The notes: generated by a model not told the origin, from the sequence alone. A stretch of 30,870 bases of DNA from Cylindrodendrum hubeiense (GCA_014621425.1 JAANBB010000457.1:1-30870); one strand, 5' to 3'. Counted from the first letter of the stretch, positions 1 to 11,242 are shown. Numbers and translations: made by a program.

Positions 1-2350
1 ATTTAACACCTCATATCTAAAGGCCTCTTATTCTTCTGTTTTCGTTCTATGTATTACTATGTTTTTGTTAATGCATTGAAGAACACAACAGAAACATGAT
101 TTCGGGCTATCCAAATGTCCTCCGAGCCTAATTAACTCCAAAATAGTAGGTGGACAGTGGATGCGTACAGTCGGAAGAAGACTTGGAGGAGCTCTATGAC
201 GTCGCCCGGCCTTTACTTCCGGAGCAGGTGCTCGGCATCATCGACCAGCTTTTGTGTCACGAGGTCAGTATGCCCTCATCCGAAGTTGGAGCAGAGTCTC
301 ATCCATATTAGATGGCCTGGCACTTGGGATACCCGCTCTCTCAGACCTTGTTCACCAGTGTCTACGTCGAGGCGCTTCTGATGCCAACCCCAAGAAACAT
401 CCAACAAGCCGATTTTATCCGACATATGCCAGATGGCTCCAGCCATGACCCCATGCTGACCATCTTACGTGCATATTGTCTGGGGATGCTCAAAGCATGC
501 GGATATGTAAATGATAGGATACGATCTGAGCACTTCTACGAGGTATGTTGGAAGACAAGAGTCCATGCTTGGACAGGGCTAATGGAAGACACAAGGAGGA
601 AGATTTTGTCACAAACACATACAGCCGCAATCTCCTGGCCGCCATACCGACGGATGATATTCGAGAAACCCTTCTCGAGGCACAAAACTTGGTGAGCTCA
701 TTGAGAGAGAAGCTAGGTGATGAAATGACCACGGCGCTTGATCATCGACTCAAGCTCCGGTACGCCTTCTTGGCCGCTACTGAATGTCTTCAACACATAC
801 GAGAGCCTGAACTCGCGAGAAAGCCATGGGAAGAAGCCATTGCTTTACTTCCGGGCATCAAGGTCTCACACGAGTTAGGCAAAGCAGTTGACGAGGCATT
901 CAGTGCCAAGTTGCAGAGGAACCTTGCCAGCACTATGCCCCCAAGGCCAATAGTGCAGATAGGCTTTGCAGACGCCTTTGGCCATCTATCGCGACTCTTT
1001 AAGGACGGTTCTGAATTAATCGGCGTCCTCGATTTCACAGACTCTCAATGTCTCCTGGTAGGTCACCAACTTATCCAAAGAAGGGCAGCCACTGACAAGG
1101 AATAGAACTTTGTTTGCAGCTTTCAGGCCAAGAAGCCCCAGCCTCTGGTCTATGTGCGGACGCTTTTACAGACCTTTCTCTTCAATGAAATGGAGTTCCT
1201 GGGGACGATGAGTATCCGTCAAATCATGGACGACGACTTCTCGATCGTGGCAATGCCCGCGAATCCTAGGTTGGATCGCGTCAACGATGAGATCGAGGTC
1301 GTCCAAGACCCACGCTTCGTCATGTCTCAGCAGATGGAGCTCTTCAGACAGCGAGCCGCGCAGCCGTTCCTGGACGTGCTTCGAACGTTCTGCCAGAATC
1401 GATGTCGCGTGCGGCGCACTCTTTGCCACATCATCCGGGACTGGGAGAACCTCCAGGTGGACGCCGAAGAAATCGACCAGATTATTCAAGTTAGGACCAA
1501 AGAGCGCCCAATGGTACAGGAATCGCCTGTGGATGGGAGTCCTATCGAATCATACTCTCTCCCGCTCTCCTCCTGGACCTATCTATATAAGTTGCGGATG
1601 ATGGAATGGATCGTCCAGCTGGGTTTCGAGCTTGAGGTGTACCAGCCCGACGAGTTTGCCGGGATGTACTGGTATCTCAATTATCTGGCCAAGTGGAGAT
1701 TACAGCACATGGAGAGGATCCAAACCTTTATCAGACACAGGGTAGAGGAGGCGCGCCGCTCGTCCCAGGCTCCGGAACCTGTTGTTATCCGCCAACTGGA
1801 GCGATCTGAATCATTCGTCCGGCTGTCGATGCTGGATGCTATAGTGACGTGGGAGCTGTCAGATGCACTGTCCTGCCTCTACACTGTTCTCGCTCGGCTT
1901 GACCTTGTCAAGGCACCTCCCAGACCCTACAGCGACAACGAACTGCGGTACGAACTGCGCATGCGGCCGTTTGCGCCGATTGGTCTCCCAGCCCTCCCTA
2001 CGTTTGAAATGTTTACCGCCGGGACCGAGCAGCCGGAGGTTTCCACGCCGGAGATCTTGCAGTACGCAGAGAAGGCTCTCGCTGGAGCGAAGAGGGGCTA
2101 TGAGAGGTTTGTTAGCCGGAATTTCACAGCCCAGGATGCCTTCTCCGTTGGCTCGCATGACCGTTGGGTGACGTCCATGAAGAATGGGCTCAAATCATGC
2201 ATCGCGACAGGGATTGCCATTTCCGCCGTGCAGAAGGCGCTGGAGAGGTCGCTGAAGACCGGGGAGCTGAAAATCAAGGCCGAGGTGCCGACACCGGATA
2301 AGTGTTATCACGACTGGTGGGTCGTTCCTAGGATTATACCCATCCAGTAG
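1..2350 (+). CDS. MAK10: NatC N-acetyltransferase auxiliary subunit Mak10/NAA35 (5' partial)
   Basis: Mak10 is the non-catalytic scaffold of the NatC complex, which acetylates protein N-termini beginning Met-Leu/Ile/Phe at the ribosome. My model is exons <150-263, 312-542, 596-1057 and 1127-2350, all joined in phase 0 (introns of 48, 53 and 69 nt). Family landmarks, in order, are DSGC just after the first acceptor, a GIIDQLLCHE block, MAWHLGYPLSQTLF at 312, LRAYCLGMLKACGYVN, EEDFVTNTY, then KKPQPLVYVRTLLQTFLFNE, GTMSIRQ and CQNRCRVRRTLCH. The visible part is about 676 residues. Roughly 50-60 N-terminal residues (the segment ending in the usual IMD.KMDSGC block) must lie upstream of the window, and 1-149 is AT-rich and reads as intron. 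The third junction is the least certain: the better-looking acceptor at 1119 breaks the frame, so I use 1126. It ends tail-to-tail with the carrier gene. Confidence 0.9.
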
Positions 2351-2663
2351 AAGCTGTTACAGAGCGGGCGACTTGAAGGGTCTTCATATATAGAGTGTGT
2401 TCATATTCTGCATACAATAGACCATTTGGGTATCCAAATGACATGCTATCCTCCCTGCCTCGGTAGAAATTGACCTTGTTTCCATATCCCTCCAATCCAG
2501 AGACGATACATGGCAGACCACGTGTCCACCGACTCTTAAGAGTTCCACCTGTAAGCTGCATTGTTCATTGATAGTGAATTGACTGCTAGGACTTCTCATC
2601 GGAAGGCGCAGCAACCTTCCATGCCGTGTCCAGTTGTCGAAAGGCGAGGTTGGCACGCTACAT
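2351..2663. other. Convergent 3' spacer between Mak10 and carrier genes
   Basis: This 313-bp stretch lies between two stop codons facing each other. It is AT-richer than the flanking coding DNA and includes TATATA near 2387. I see no gene; it should hold both 3' UTRs and polyadenylation signals. Confidence 0.6.
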
Positions 2664-3713
2664 TTACGCAGCGAGGCTCTTGCGAGCGCTAGCTATCCTG
2701 AGTCTAACAGTCTGCTCGTAGAGCGCATCCTTGAATGCGAACAGCAAGGCAGCAGTTAGTACGCTCTGGGTGACCTTGGGTCCGATGCCTATCATCTATG
2801 TTAGTGCATCGTTAAGGAGGGGTAGGAACACATGATAACATACCCTTGTAGAGACCGGCGTAGCCCTCCTCGCTCACAACGCGGCTGAGAGTCTTGAACA
2901 TGCCATCCTTCTGGTCGGTCTGGACGTGCATCTTGCTCTTGACGGTGATGTAGGGGTAGGTCACCGAGGTGGCAAAGAGCTTACCCAGGGCGCCCAGGAG
3001 GAAGGCGATGCCGGGAGTGACACTGCGCTTCTTCTCAACCCTGTTCTTCATCTGCTCGAACAGAGTGTACTGCAGAATGGGGTTCATGACGAGGACCAGC
3101 GCGGGGATGACGCCGGCGAAGAGCGCCTGGGGACCCTCGTTCTTGAGCAGCGCCATCAGAGTGCCGATGGTGCTAGGGGGCTTGGCGGGCTTCGCAGCCT
3201 CGCCGGCCTCGACATCACCCTCCTTGTCCTGCTTGCGCGTGGTGACACGGGTGTTGACAACCCAGATGGGGTTGGTGATGATGACGGTAGCCGACCCGGC
3301 GATTGCGCCGGCGATCATGGACTCGATCGTGGTGAGCTTCCTGTTGGCGCGGCCGGCCTTGATGGCGGCCTTCTCGAAGAAGGAGCGGGTCCATTCGTAC
3401 CAATAATAGTAGACAAAGTTGGTAATGCTGATGCCGAACAGCGCCGAGTTGATGCCGGAGTAAAGTCCCGAGACGCCCTCGCGCGCGACAATCTTCTGGA
3501 CGGCCGAGATGAACTTGCCCTCGGCCTTCTTGGACTCGACTTGCGCGCGCGTGGAGAGGGTGATCAGAGGGTACCTGGAAGCTATGTCAGTGCAGCCGCG
3601 GCAAGGGAGAGGGCCAATTCGCACGTCAGGATCATGGACAAGATACCGCCGCCGGCGCCGGCCAGGGCATGGGCGACATTGTCGTTCTGGGGGATGGGCG
3701 TCTTGGAAGCCAT
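2664..3713 (-). CDS. ANT1: Peroxisomal adenine-nucleotide carrier (PMP47/PMP34/ANT1 type, SLC25 family)
   Basis: This is a mitochondrial-carrier-family protein predicted to bring ATP into peroxisomes in exchange for AMP, feeding fatty-acid activation. Exons on the minus strand are 3713-3625, 3574-2844 and 2788-2664. The introns (3575-3624, 50 nt; 2789-2843, 55 nt) have GTGCGA/GTATGT donors and keep the frame, giving 314 residues, normal for the family. Three carrier repeats are visible with prolines about 100 residues apart: YPLITLSTR (P32), NPIWVVNTRV (P132) and YPYITVKSKM (P237). The middle NPIWVVNTR and the long loop after it, rich in Lys, Glu and Ala, are typical of PMP47. The start MASKTPIPQND is chosen because it opens directly into the first helix (AHALAGAGGG). 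The specific substrate is inferred from family resemblance, not proven. Confidence 0.9.
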
Positions 3714-4562
3714 GACGATGGACAGGGCGATTCTCGGAGAAGGGCAAGCGAGCAACGGGCGGAACTCGGAATCTGGCGCGGGGAGAGAGTGGCCTTGAGG
3801 CTGTACTTGTAGTTGCCGGAAGCAGGGACACAAGGAAAGGGCGAGATGAATAAAACGCCCGGGATCTGGGTCAGGAGAGAGATCGCGGGGCCGTCTAGAC
3901 TAGGTGCTATGTATGTGCTATGTAGGGCAGACGCAGTTGATCTGCAGCTTAAGTTCACAGCGATACGCACTGTCACGGACGCGATTGTATAAAATTGCCG
4001 AGGTCGCGGGCCTTCTTTCCGATGCCGAAAGCCAAGGCCTGTCGCATGCGCGCCGCCTGCCGTTCCAGGTTGGTACAGAGCCACCTCGCTCACTTGCCGC
4101 ATGTGACGCGGTTACTATGTACTTGTAGGGTAAGCGATCTGCCGGGGCCTAGCGCATGGGCCTCCGGGTGACCCCGGATTACATGTATCCCAAACAGGGC
4201 AGTAGTGAGCGAGCGAGCGACGTGCAAGAGCCAGCCCACGCCAGAAGCCGGAGCCAGCCCTGGGGCCCACCTTGCCACCTTCGCCATCGGAATCATGGAG
4301 AAACAGTTGTTGCGGACACGGCCGCCGCTAGTCCGTATCCGGGCCCAAGTAAACAAAGCACACCGTGTGTGTGTACCAAGGTACCCTTGCACCCAAGACA
4401 CAGCCATGGGCTTCCAGCGACTCGTGAATTCCATGTCCAACACTCTCAACAGCACAGCGCCAGCGCTTGTCAATGTCACGCCGCGGAAAGTCCGGTGCTC
4501 ATTCCGAATACAGCATCCGCTGGCATAGCTACGCCGACATTACCACGCCCAGCGTGGACATC
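3714..4562. promoter_or_regulatory. Divergent promoter region, carrier (-) and AT-hook gene (+)
   Basis: This 849-bp spacer lies between two outward-facing start codons. Open frames within it (for example 4156-4635 on the plus strand) are proline/serine/histidine-rich and resemble no family. A short (GAGC)n run sits near 4207. I see no clear TATA box; this is presumed promoter and 5' UTR. Confidence 0.5.
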
Positions 4563-7500
4563 ATGTCGTCACCGGATCCTCTCAACGACTCTGCCGCCGA
4601 GGCCCTCATCGTGCCCTCCTCGGCGCATCGCGTGACGAGGAGCGTGACGCGGAGTATCCGATCCGACCGGTTTCTCCCTAGAGATACCTCGCCTCGGAAG
4701 CAAACGTTCGAGCTCGAGGTTGGCGATAATCGAGCACCACAGAAGCTGCTCGTCACGGTCGAGACCGAGGGCGCGCCCGTGAATGCTCCCGATGGCGGAG
4801 CTCGACGGAAGCTTTTTCAATCGTCGAGCCCCATGCCTATGATGCGACAACGAGAGCGGGCAACAACGACGACCATTCCCCTGAAGGACACGATTGAAGA
4901 GGAGCCTATGGATATAAACGCGACTCCCAGGCGGAGGGGCCGACCGCGCAAATCAAACGGAACACCACTACCCGGCGCGGGAGTGAAGAGGAGGGCAGGG
5001 ACCCCTATTAAGAGAACACCTCGTCGACCACGGACTACGAAATCTACCGAGCCAGACGATGGCCTCGATCTTCCACAAACCAGAGGTGCAACCTACACCA
5101 AAGTCTGCGCGACGCGGCAGGCCCCCCAAGAACCGCACCGCCGAGCCAGACGATGGCCTTCCACAACCTAAACTAGAACCCACACCCAAATCTGCGAGAC
5201 GGGGTAGACCTCCCAAGAACCGTACTGTCGAGCCTTCCAGCGAGCTAGGCATTGAGTTAGGACGCGGAGTCACATCTACAACGAAGGCACGACGCCGGCA
5301 GGCCCTTGCTCCTGAGGAGCTGATAGAAGTGGTCAATGAAGCGTTAGAACCCGCTCTGGACGAGATCCATGAGGCACAAGAAGAAGACAATGAGGTGACT
5401 CTGGTCATCGCCCCTTCAGAAACGGGAGCGTCGGAAGCGCCCATTGAAGTTGCTGAACCCGCTTCAGAAGCCGACTCGGATATCTGGATGGCAACATTAG
5501 ACGATGAACCAACCCCTCGGGCCGTCAATCGAACAGCACAAACACTACCGGCTTCTTCATCCCCGGAGCCCGAAGCCGACATGTCACAGGCAGGAGATTA
5601 CGGATATCTCGCCCCAGCTGCGAGTGACATCTCATCGGCCGATGACCCCCCTGGTGAATCCAGACCAATGGGCAACGATACCATTGCACAAGGCGAGGAC
5701 TTTAGCATGATATTTATGGATTCTCTGCCTTCGATACAGGAATTGCGCAGCTCTGTCCGCGCACCAGCTGAAGATGAATATGGCGAGGAAACCAGTCTCA
5801 TCATCAATAATACCTTGGAATCACTACGGGAATCATTGCGACAAAGAGAAGAGCCTAACACAAACACCGAGACTGCTGAGACTCCTGAACACCCGTCGCT
5901 TGTATTCATTGAGCCTGCATCAGCGGAGCTGCACCAGCCCAGCATCCGACCTCCCATGTCATTTTCACCAAATCGAAACATGTCTCCCAGATGGCTCCGA
6001 AGCCCACGACGAGGAAGCGTTTCCCCACTTCGACACCAGGTTCTCAAGTTTAAGGCGATGCAAACTGATGACAATGTTTCGAATATCGCAGAGGGGAACG
6101 TTGAGGGATCAGACGTTCCGAGTCCCGAGCAACGCACATCACCTGGGCAATTCAACCAGGAAGAATCTAATATGTATGACGACTCGTTTTCAGAAATTCC
6201 TCAGGATGTGCTTGAGGCCGCTACCCCTCGACGGCCTAGAGTAGCTGCTAGGGATGATGAGCTCATGGACGAGGTGCCAATCGAATTAGTGCGCACGGAA
6301 GAAGAGCCAGTGGAAGAAGAGCTTGTGGAAGAACAATTTGTGGAAGAACAACCTGTGGAAGAACAACCAGCGGAGGAAGAACCCGTGGTCGAAGAACCCG
6401 TGGCCGAAGAACCCGTGGTCGAAGAACCCATGGACGAAGAACGCATGGACGAAGAGTTCATGGACGAAGAACTCATGGACGAAGCGCTAGTACAAGATGA
6501 GCCTATTCAAGAGGACCAAGAGATGGAAGACGAACAACCACACCAGCAAATCGAAGGCCAGTATGCGCCAGAAACCGCCTCGAACGTGAGCGTCGTTTCA
6601 AGATCCGATGCAGGCCGCCTCCCTACCCCCGACGACACCCCTCCTCAAATCGAGGCTGAGGCAGACGACCAGGGCAAATCAACACAAACCTCTCAAGCCT
6701 CTGTGGGGGTTGTTTCCCCGAAGAATTCTTCCCCATTGGCCATGTCTGCAAGGCGATACCAGGTTGTACCTGAGATTGTGGAGGAGATGGTTGATGATCT
6801 TGAGGAAGAATTGCAGGAGGTTTCGGTGCCGGAGACGTCAAAACTGTCACTCGACAGCCATCTGCGTCGGCCGGAAGTGACTCCAGTCAACCAATTGACG
6901 TCTCCGCTTCAGGACCCTCAGTCGCTGGCACCGGAGACTGCGCTAGAAAAGATCTCACGGCCTCTGTTATCTCCCATTGTGCGAGCAGGACGCGCGCTGC
7001 AAAGTGTGACCTCGGATCCTCCGTCACCTGAGCCACGCGAACACCAATTGCGGAGCCCATTCCGAAGCTCAGTTCCCAGGGAACTAGGACCACCAGCACA
7101 GGATTTACAACCCAACCGACGGATAAGTTTGAGCCCAAGGAGGCCGTTTAGCTTCCCAGCTGGAAACCAGGTCCCGCCGGCTGGTCAACTATATGATGAC
7201 CCCTTCGTTACAGACAGGAGGCAAAGCGGTCAAATCAGCTTTATGGAGGCGCTTGAGAGGAGTAGCGGAAACCTAGCCTTGCAGAGGACACATGAATTGC
7301 CCAGGTCTCGAGCCAGCTCGATGCGCATCACTCCCCCTAATGATGAAGTGATGAGCTGGGTTGCTGATGAAGGACCGATCAGTGCCAGTCTCCGAGGGGA
7401 TGTCCCGCTCAAGGACTTTGCGCGATCAACAAACGCCGAAGTAGCGATGGGCCTCACGTCTCATGAGGAGCCGGATGATGCAGTCGACGATGCTGACGAT

Positions 7501-8946
7501 GTTGACGATGTTGATGATACGCCACAGGAGCGTGATGATGATACGGACATTTGGGAATTCGAGGCAAAGCGGACGTCTCCTCGCACCACCCGCCAACAGC
7601 CATTTGGGAATAAGCGACGTACTTTGCCAAATACCTGGATGCGACAGAGCACGCAAAGACCTCAGTTAGATGACCTCATTATCTCCGAAGGAGAGGAAGA
7701 GGCACCCGCTGGAGGCGTCGCCTCTGATGTGGACAGGACAGAGAAGGTACACGCAGAGGAATACTCTTTGCTTGCGCCGGGACAAGGTGCCAAAGAGCCA
7801 GAACAGCCGGCCGAGTCGGCAAAGAAAGCAAGTCGATTCGATCTCGCATCTTTCTTTTCGTCTCCAGCTGCAATCCCTGGTATGCTTGCAGAGAAGTTCC
7901 TCCCGGCCAAGACAACATCGGTCTTTGGAACAAGAGCAGGCGAGCCGGAGTCGGTTCAAGCTGAGCTGGTTCAAGTTCAGCCCGTCCTGGCCACCAGCTC
8001 CATGTTCCCTCAAGTTGCGCAGAAGGAGTTCCAGCCCAGGAACAGCTCTCGCATTGACCTTTTCTCCCCATCTCGAGACAAGGAGCAGGAGCCGATGGAG
8101 GAAACGCAAGCTTCTTCAACGCAGGAAGCCCCAGAGGCATCTGAGATGCCATCTATCGCCCAGAAACAGAACTTCACCCCTCGACCCCAGCCCAAGCAGC
8201 CTAACGCATCCTTCTTCAAGTCCTCCACTCGGTCAAGTGCTACTACTCCGCCGCGAATGCAGCTGTCCCACGCGGATATCCAGAGGTGGCAACACCAGAC
8301 CTCGGTAGCCAGCGAAGGCTCCCCTGAGGTGTCTAGGCCGCTTCTGCGACCTCTACCACCGAAGCACGCTTCGCCGAGCAAGTCGAGTTTGCGATCACCT
8401 ATGAAGCCTCACACTCCCGGGCGCGTGGTCGAATTTACGAGCAGCGTCCTGTCGCCCGTGGAGCAGGCAAAGGCTCGCCAGAGCCGCCGTCTTTCCAATT
8501 CTTCGGCAACGCAACCTAGTATCGCATCGCAGCGTCCACCTCCTCCTTCCCAGACAGTTGACAAGGAGAATCACGCGGCTTCCGACATTTCCATGTCTGA
8601 AGCGTCACCCTTGGCCAAGGCACCACAGCCTGCACCACTGTCAAGGACCGTCTGGACCCGCCAGCATTGGCTCCTCCTGGACGAGCTGCTCCAACTGCGA
8701 CGGGCTGGCCCGTACGAGCTGAACTATGAGCGCCGCGCGGACAAGTTTCTCGGCAAGACGGTCAAGAGCCAGGGCGAGGCCATGAGGCTGGAGCGCTGGC
8801 ACCTGGACTGCGTAGATGCCTTCAAGGCATCGGTTGGCGGGTGGGACGAAGCCGTGTTGGCCAAGAGGCTGTTTGCGCTGATCCTAGGAGAGGAGAGGAG
8901 GAGTCGAGGTGACTCTGAGAGACCTGCACGAGTTATGTTTCACTGA
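4563..8946 (+). CDS. Large AT-hook, low-complexity nuclear protein with an apparent +1 frameshift
   Basis: A near-continuous intronless reading frame of about 1,460 codons, in one frame from 4563 to about 5079 and in the next from about 5080 to 8946. I recognise no named family. Three AT-hook cores are visible: GRPRK (4938), GRPPK (5116) and GRPPK (5203), the last two inside a direct repeat of 94/87 nt. These suggest minor-groove DNA binding and nuclear location (inference). The rest is Ser/Pro/Glu-rich with many SP/TP sites, a 12-unit pentapeptide acidic repeat (6301-6480) and an Asp-rich run near 7478-7515. Only the last ~95 residues (8641-8925, from VWTRQHWLLLDELLQLRR) look globular and may be the conserved domain. 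I place the start at MSSPDPLND (A at -3); an in-frame upstream ATG exists at 4467. The frame break could be a sequencing error or a genuine lesion. Confidence 0.7.
5049..5232 (+). repeat. Tandem direct repeat carrying two AT-hooks
   Basis: Two adjacent copies both begin at GAGCCAGACGATGGCCT (5049 and 5143) and run through GRPPKNR. The first spans 94 nt and the second 87 nt. The difference is two extra codons (Asp-Leu) plus one extra base, an A in the AAA at 5077-5079. The second copy reads through in the frame that continues to 8946. Confidence 0.85.
6301..6480 (+). repeat. Coding minisatellite: twelve 15-bp units encoding EE-x-V/M-E/D pentapeptides
   Basis: Exactly twelve consecutive 5-codon units are readable, starting EEPVE and drifting through EQPVE, EEPVV and EEPMD to EELMD. 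The units remain in frame throughout and the protein segment is strongly acidic. Neighbouring units resemble each other most, which fits local duplication by slippage or unequal exchange. Confidence 0.9.
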
Positions 8947-9201
8947 ACGGTCGTTTTTGTTTTTGGGAAAAGTTGTTTGGATTTGCATTGGCAGGCGTAG
9001 ATACCCCCGCAGTATCGTTTACATTTAAGTAGGGATATTTCCCCTTCATTCGTTTAGTGCGCCACGCCTTAAGGCATGAACCACAGAAATTAACCAGCGA
9101 TGCAATGATGAGTGTGTGTAGACTTGTCCGTCCCTCTTGAAACGCCTAATCTACTGTACCATATTACAATACACCATGCCCCCGCCACCGTAATGTCCTT
9201 T
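8947..9201. other. Convergent 3' spacer, AT-hook gene and RPN6
   Basis: This short tail-to-tail gap holds T-rich sequence just after 8946. I see no gene in it; presumed 3' UTRs. Confidence 0.5.
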
Positions 9202-10737
9202 CTATTCAAGCATGGAGGCCTGGTTTGTGTACAATACGTCCACCACGCTGCTCAGCTTCTCAATCGTCGCCAGTGCCGCATCGTAAGACTCGTCTCGCTG
9301 CGTCTCGTCAAAGATGATGAGGCAGCCCGCGCCCTGGTCCAACACACCAATGATGACCTTGTCGAGGATCATCTGTGAGAGCTTTCGCTCCACCTGCTGG
9401 GTATCCAGACCCACCATCTTGGCGATATGGTCGATCTCAACGCGGGAGAAGGGCTCAATGACCTTGATAAGGTTCTGCTCCAGCATGGCGTCGTAGAGGC
9501 GGCGGAGGTGGTTGCGAATGAAGGCATCGCTGCCGAGCTCGTATCGGTATGAGGATAGAGCACGCTCGTACTCCTCCAGTGACCGGTTTGAGTGTGCTCG
9601 GGCGATGGCCTTCATCGCCTCGAGGTTCTGGCCGGCGTACTTCAGTGCTTGCTTCGAGGTCATGAGCTGGTTGACGTCGTCGACGAGGTTCAGCATGATC
9701 TTGCAGAGAAGCATGTATTGAAGAGCAGCCTGCGCCTTGACACTCTCTTCTTGGGAGTGGTAGCCGTCCAGAGCTTCGATAAAGTAAGAAAAGGCAGTGT
9801 TGAAGTCCTTATCCTCAGCATGGAGCATGCCGCTCTGCATATCGAGGTTGGCCTGCAACATTGGAGGCGTGTAAACGCTGGCCGCGCTGGTTCGCGCGCT
9901 GGTCAAGGCGGCACGGGACTTGGCGATGTTGCCGAGGGCGTGGTAGACTCTTGACTCGAGTAGTTGGACTTCGACGAGGCGCAGCTTGTCGTCGAGGCGC
10001 TTGAGCTCGCGGAGGAGGCCGTTGATAAGGCCAAGGGCGTCATAGTAGGCCTGCTTGGTCATCTGCAGGGCGACGAGGCGGACCTCGAGGTCCTGACGCT
10101 GGAAAGCGCGGCGCTCGGCGGTGGCCCATTCTATGCAGTCCTTGGTGACGGCGATTTCGATTTCAGTGCTATCGGGGATGTCCTTAAACAGGTCAAGCAA
10201 TTGGCGGACTGCGTATCCAAGTTAGCAGCTGGCCACGACAACAGTGCGTATTGGAAAAACGAAGATGGAATTAAGATCCGAGTCAGGGCAATGGTGAATA
10301 GTGGTCTCATGGCCTGTCAAAACAGGCTCTGAAGTAGCAAATACTTGGGTTGCAAACATCATGTAGGATCAGGAGCGGAGGCGATTGGGCTCAGCAAGCA
10401 GCCTAGGGAACAGAACTCACCCAACTTTGAAGATTTGGCCTTGGCAAAGGAAGAGAAGACTGATCGGCTCTCCTTGACAAGGTTTACTAGCTCCTGTGAC
10501 TTCCTGTTTTCTGCCGTCAGTGGGTGATTCCATCGCCGGGAACAGCAGCGCATACTTCTCATCTCGGTACAGCTCGCCCAAGCTTATCAATGCGGCCTCA
10601 TACTCGCGAGTCGCAGCGTCAGACGCCGCGCTGGGTGCCTTGGCGGTGATCTCCTTGTAGATAGCCTCAGCCTTTCGGAGGTCTGTTTTGGCGAGCTTCT
10701 GGGCTTCCTGGACCCTCGCCGATTCGCCCGCCGCCAT
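9202..10737 (-). CDS. RPN6: 26S proteasome regulatory lid subunit Rpn6 (PSMD11)
   Basis: Rpn6 is a PCI-domain scaffold of the 19S lid that clamps lid, base and 20S core together. Exons on the minus strand are 10737-10556, 10503-10421 and 10208-9202, giving 423 residues, matching the family. Intron 1 (10504-10555, 52 nt) restores LYRDEKKSQELVNLVK. Intron 2 (10209-10420, 212 nt, donor GTGAGT) restores KLVRQLLDLF. The N-terminal two thirds are TPR-like helical repeats (LLESRVYHALGN, TSARTSAASVYTPP). The C-terminal PCI/winged-helix part includes LIKVIEPFSRVEIDHIA, VERKLSQMILDK and GVLDQGAGCLIIFDE, ending in VVDVLYTNQASMLE. The start MAAGESARVQEA matches the expected N-terminus. I looked for the yeast Rpn4 element GGTGGCAAA upstream and did not find it. 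The gene is divergent from the GrpE gene. Confidence 0.95.
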
Positions 10738-11242
10738 CGTGAAGGAGGTGTCTGTGTGTGTTGTGGGAGAGAGGATCGTGGGGGTTTGGTGCTTGCGGCA
10801 GATGTCGCAGGGCGTAGATGGGGCGTGGATGTGGCGTGGTCGGAGGTGAAGGCGGAATGCGTGGTCGTGATGATGGAGTTGGTTCGTTGATGAGGCACAC
10901 AACAACGAGCTCCAGCCTTCCCTCCAGGTTGCAGTGCGCGACGTAGGCTTGCGGAAAAAACGGGGCCCGGAGCAGCTGGTCCTCAAGCTTCCATTGGCTT
11001 AAATTCTCCGGAGAGCTCTGGCGGGCCATCGTTGATCCGTCTGGGTACGTACCTGGAGCTCCCCCGGGTCCGTTCCCGGCAGCCCTCCGTCATGCCGACA
11101 GCTAAAATTTCAGTCCAAAGACTCCAGAACCTTCGCGATAATAAAGCCACTTCCACCTCGCCAGTTACCCCCCCTCCACAACTTCCGCCCATTGTTCTCG
11201 AATTATTTTCTCTTTCACACCAATCTCTCCAAAAACCTCACA
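10738..11242. promoter_or_regulatory. Divergent promoter of RPN6 and MGE1
   Basis: 505 bp between outward-facing start codons. The half next to MGE1 is pyrimidine-rich on the plus strand just before the ATG, as is common for fungal 5' UTRs, and includes TTCTCTTTCACACC. The half next to RPN6 is GT-rich on the plus strand. A heat-shock-like element is listed separately. Confidence 0.6.
11127..11139 (+). promoter_or_regulatory. Possible heat-shock element upstream of MGE1
   Basis: GAAccTTCgcGAt is two perfect alternating nGAAn/nTTCn modules plus a third with 2 of 3 bases, about 105-115 bp before the MGE1 ATG. Heat-shock factor binds at least three such alternating modules. Mge1 is a chaperone cofactor, so the placement is sensible. 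An imperfect site this short can occur by chance. Confidence 0.35.

Noticed and set aside
2926..3798. 290-codon open frame on the plus strand
   Set aside because: It lies antisense to the carrier gene, is Gly/Asp/Arg-rich as expected from GC-rich coding DNA read backwards, and matches no family.
4156..4635. 159-codon plus-strand frame upstream of the AT-hook gene
   Set aside because: Pro/Ser/His-rich and overlapping the AT-hook start in another frame; no recognisable motif.
5060..5130. A small intron as the explanation of the AT-hook frame change
   Set aside because: The repeat comparison localises a one-base difference, and no GT..AG pair of realistic length here restores the frame.
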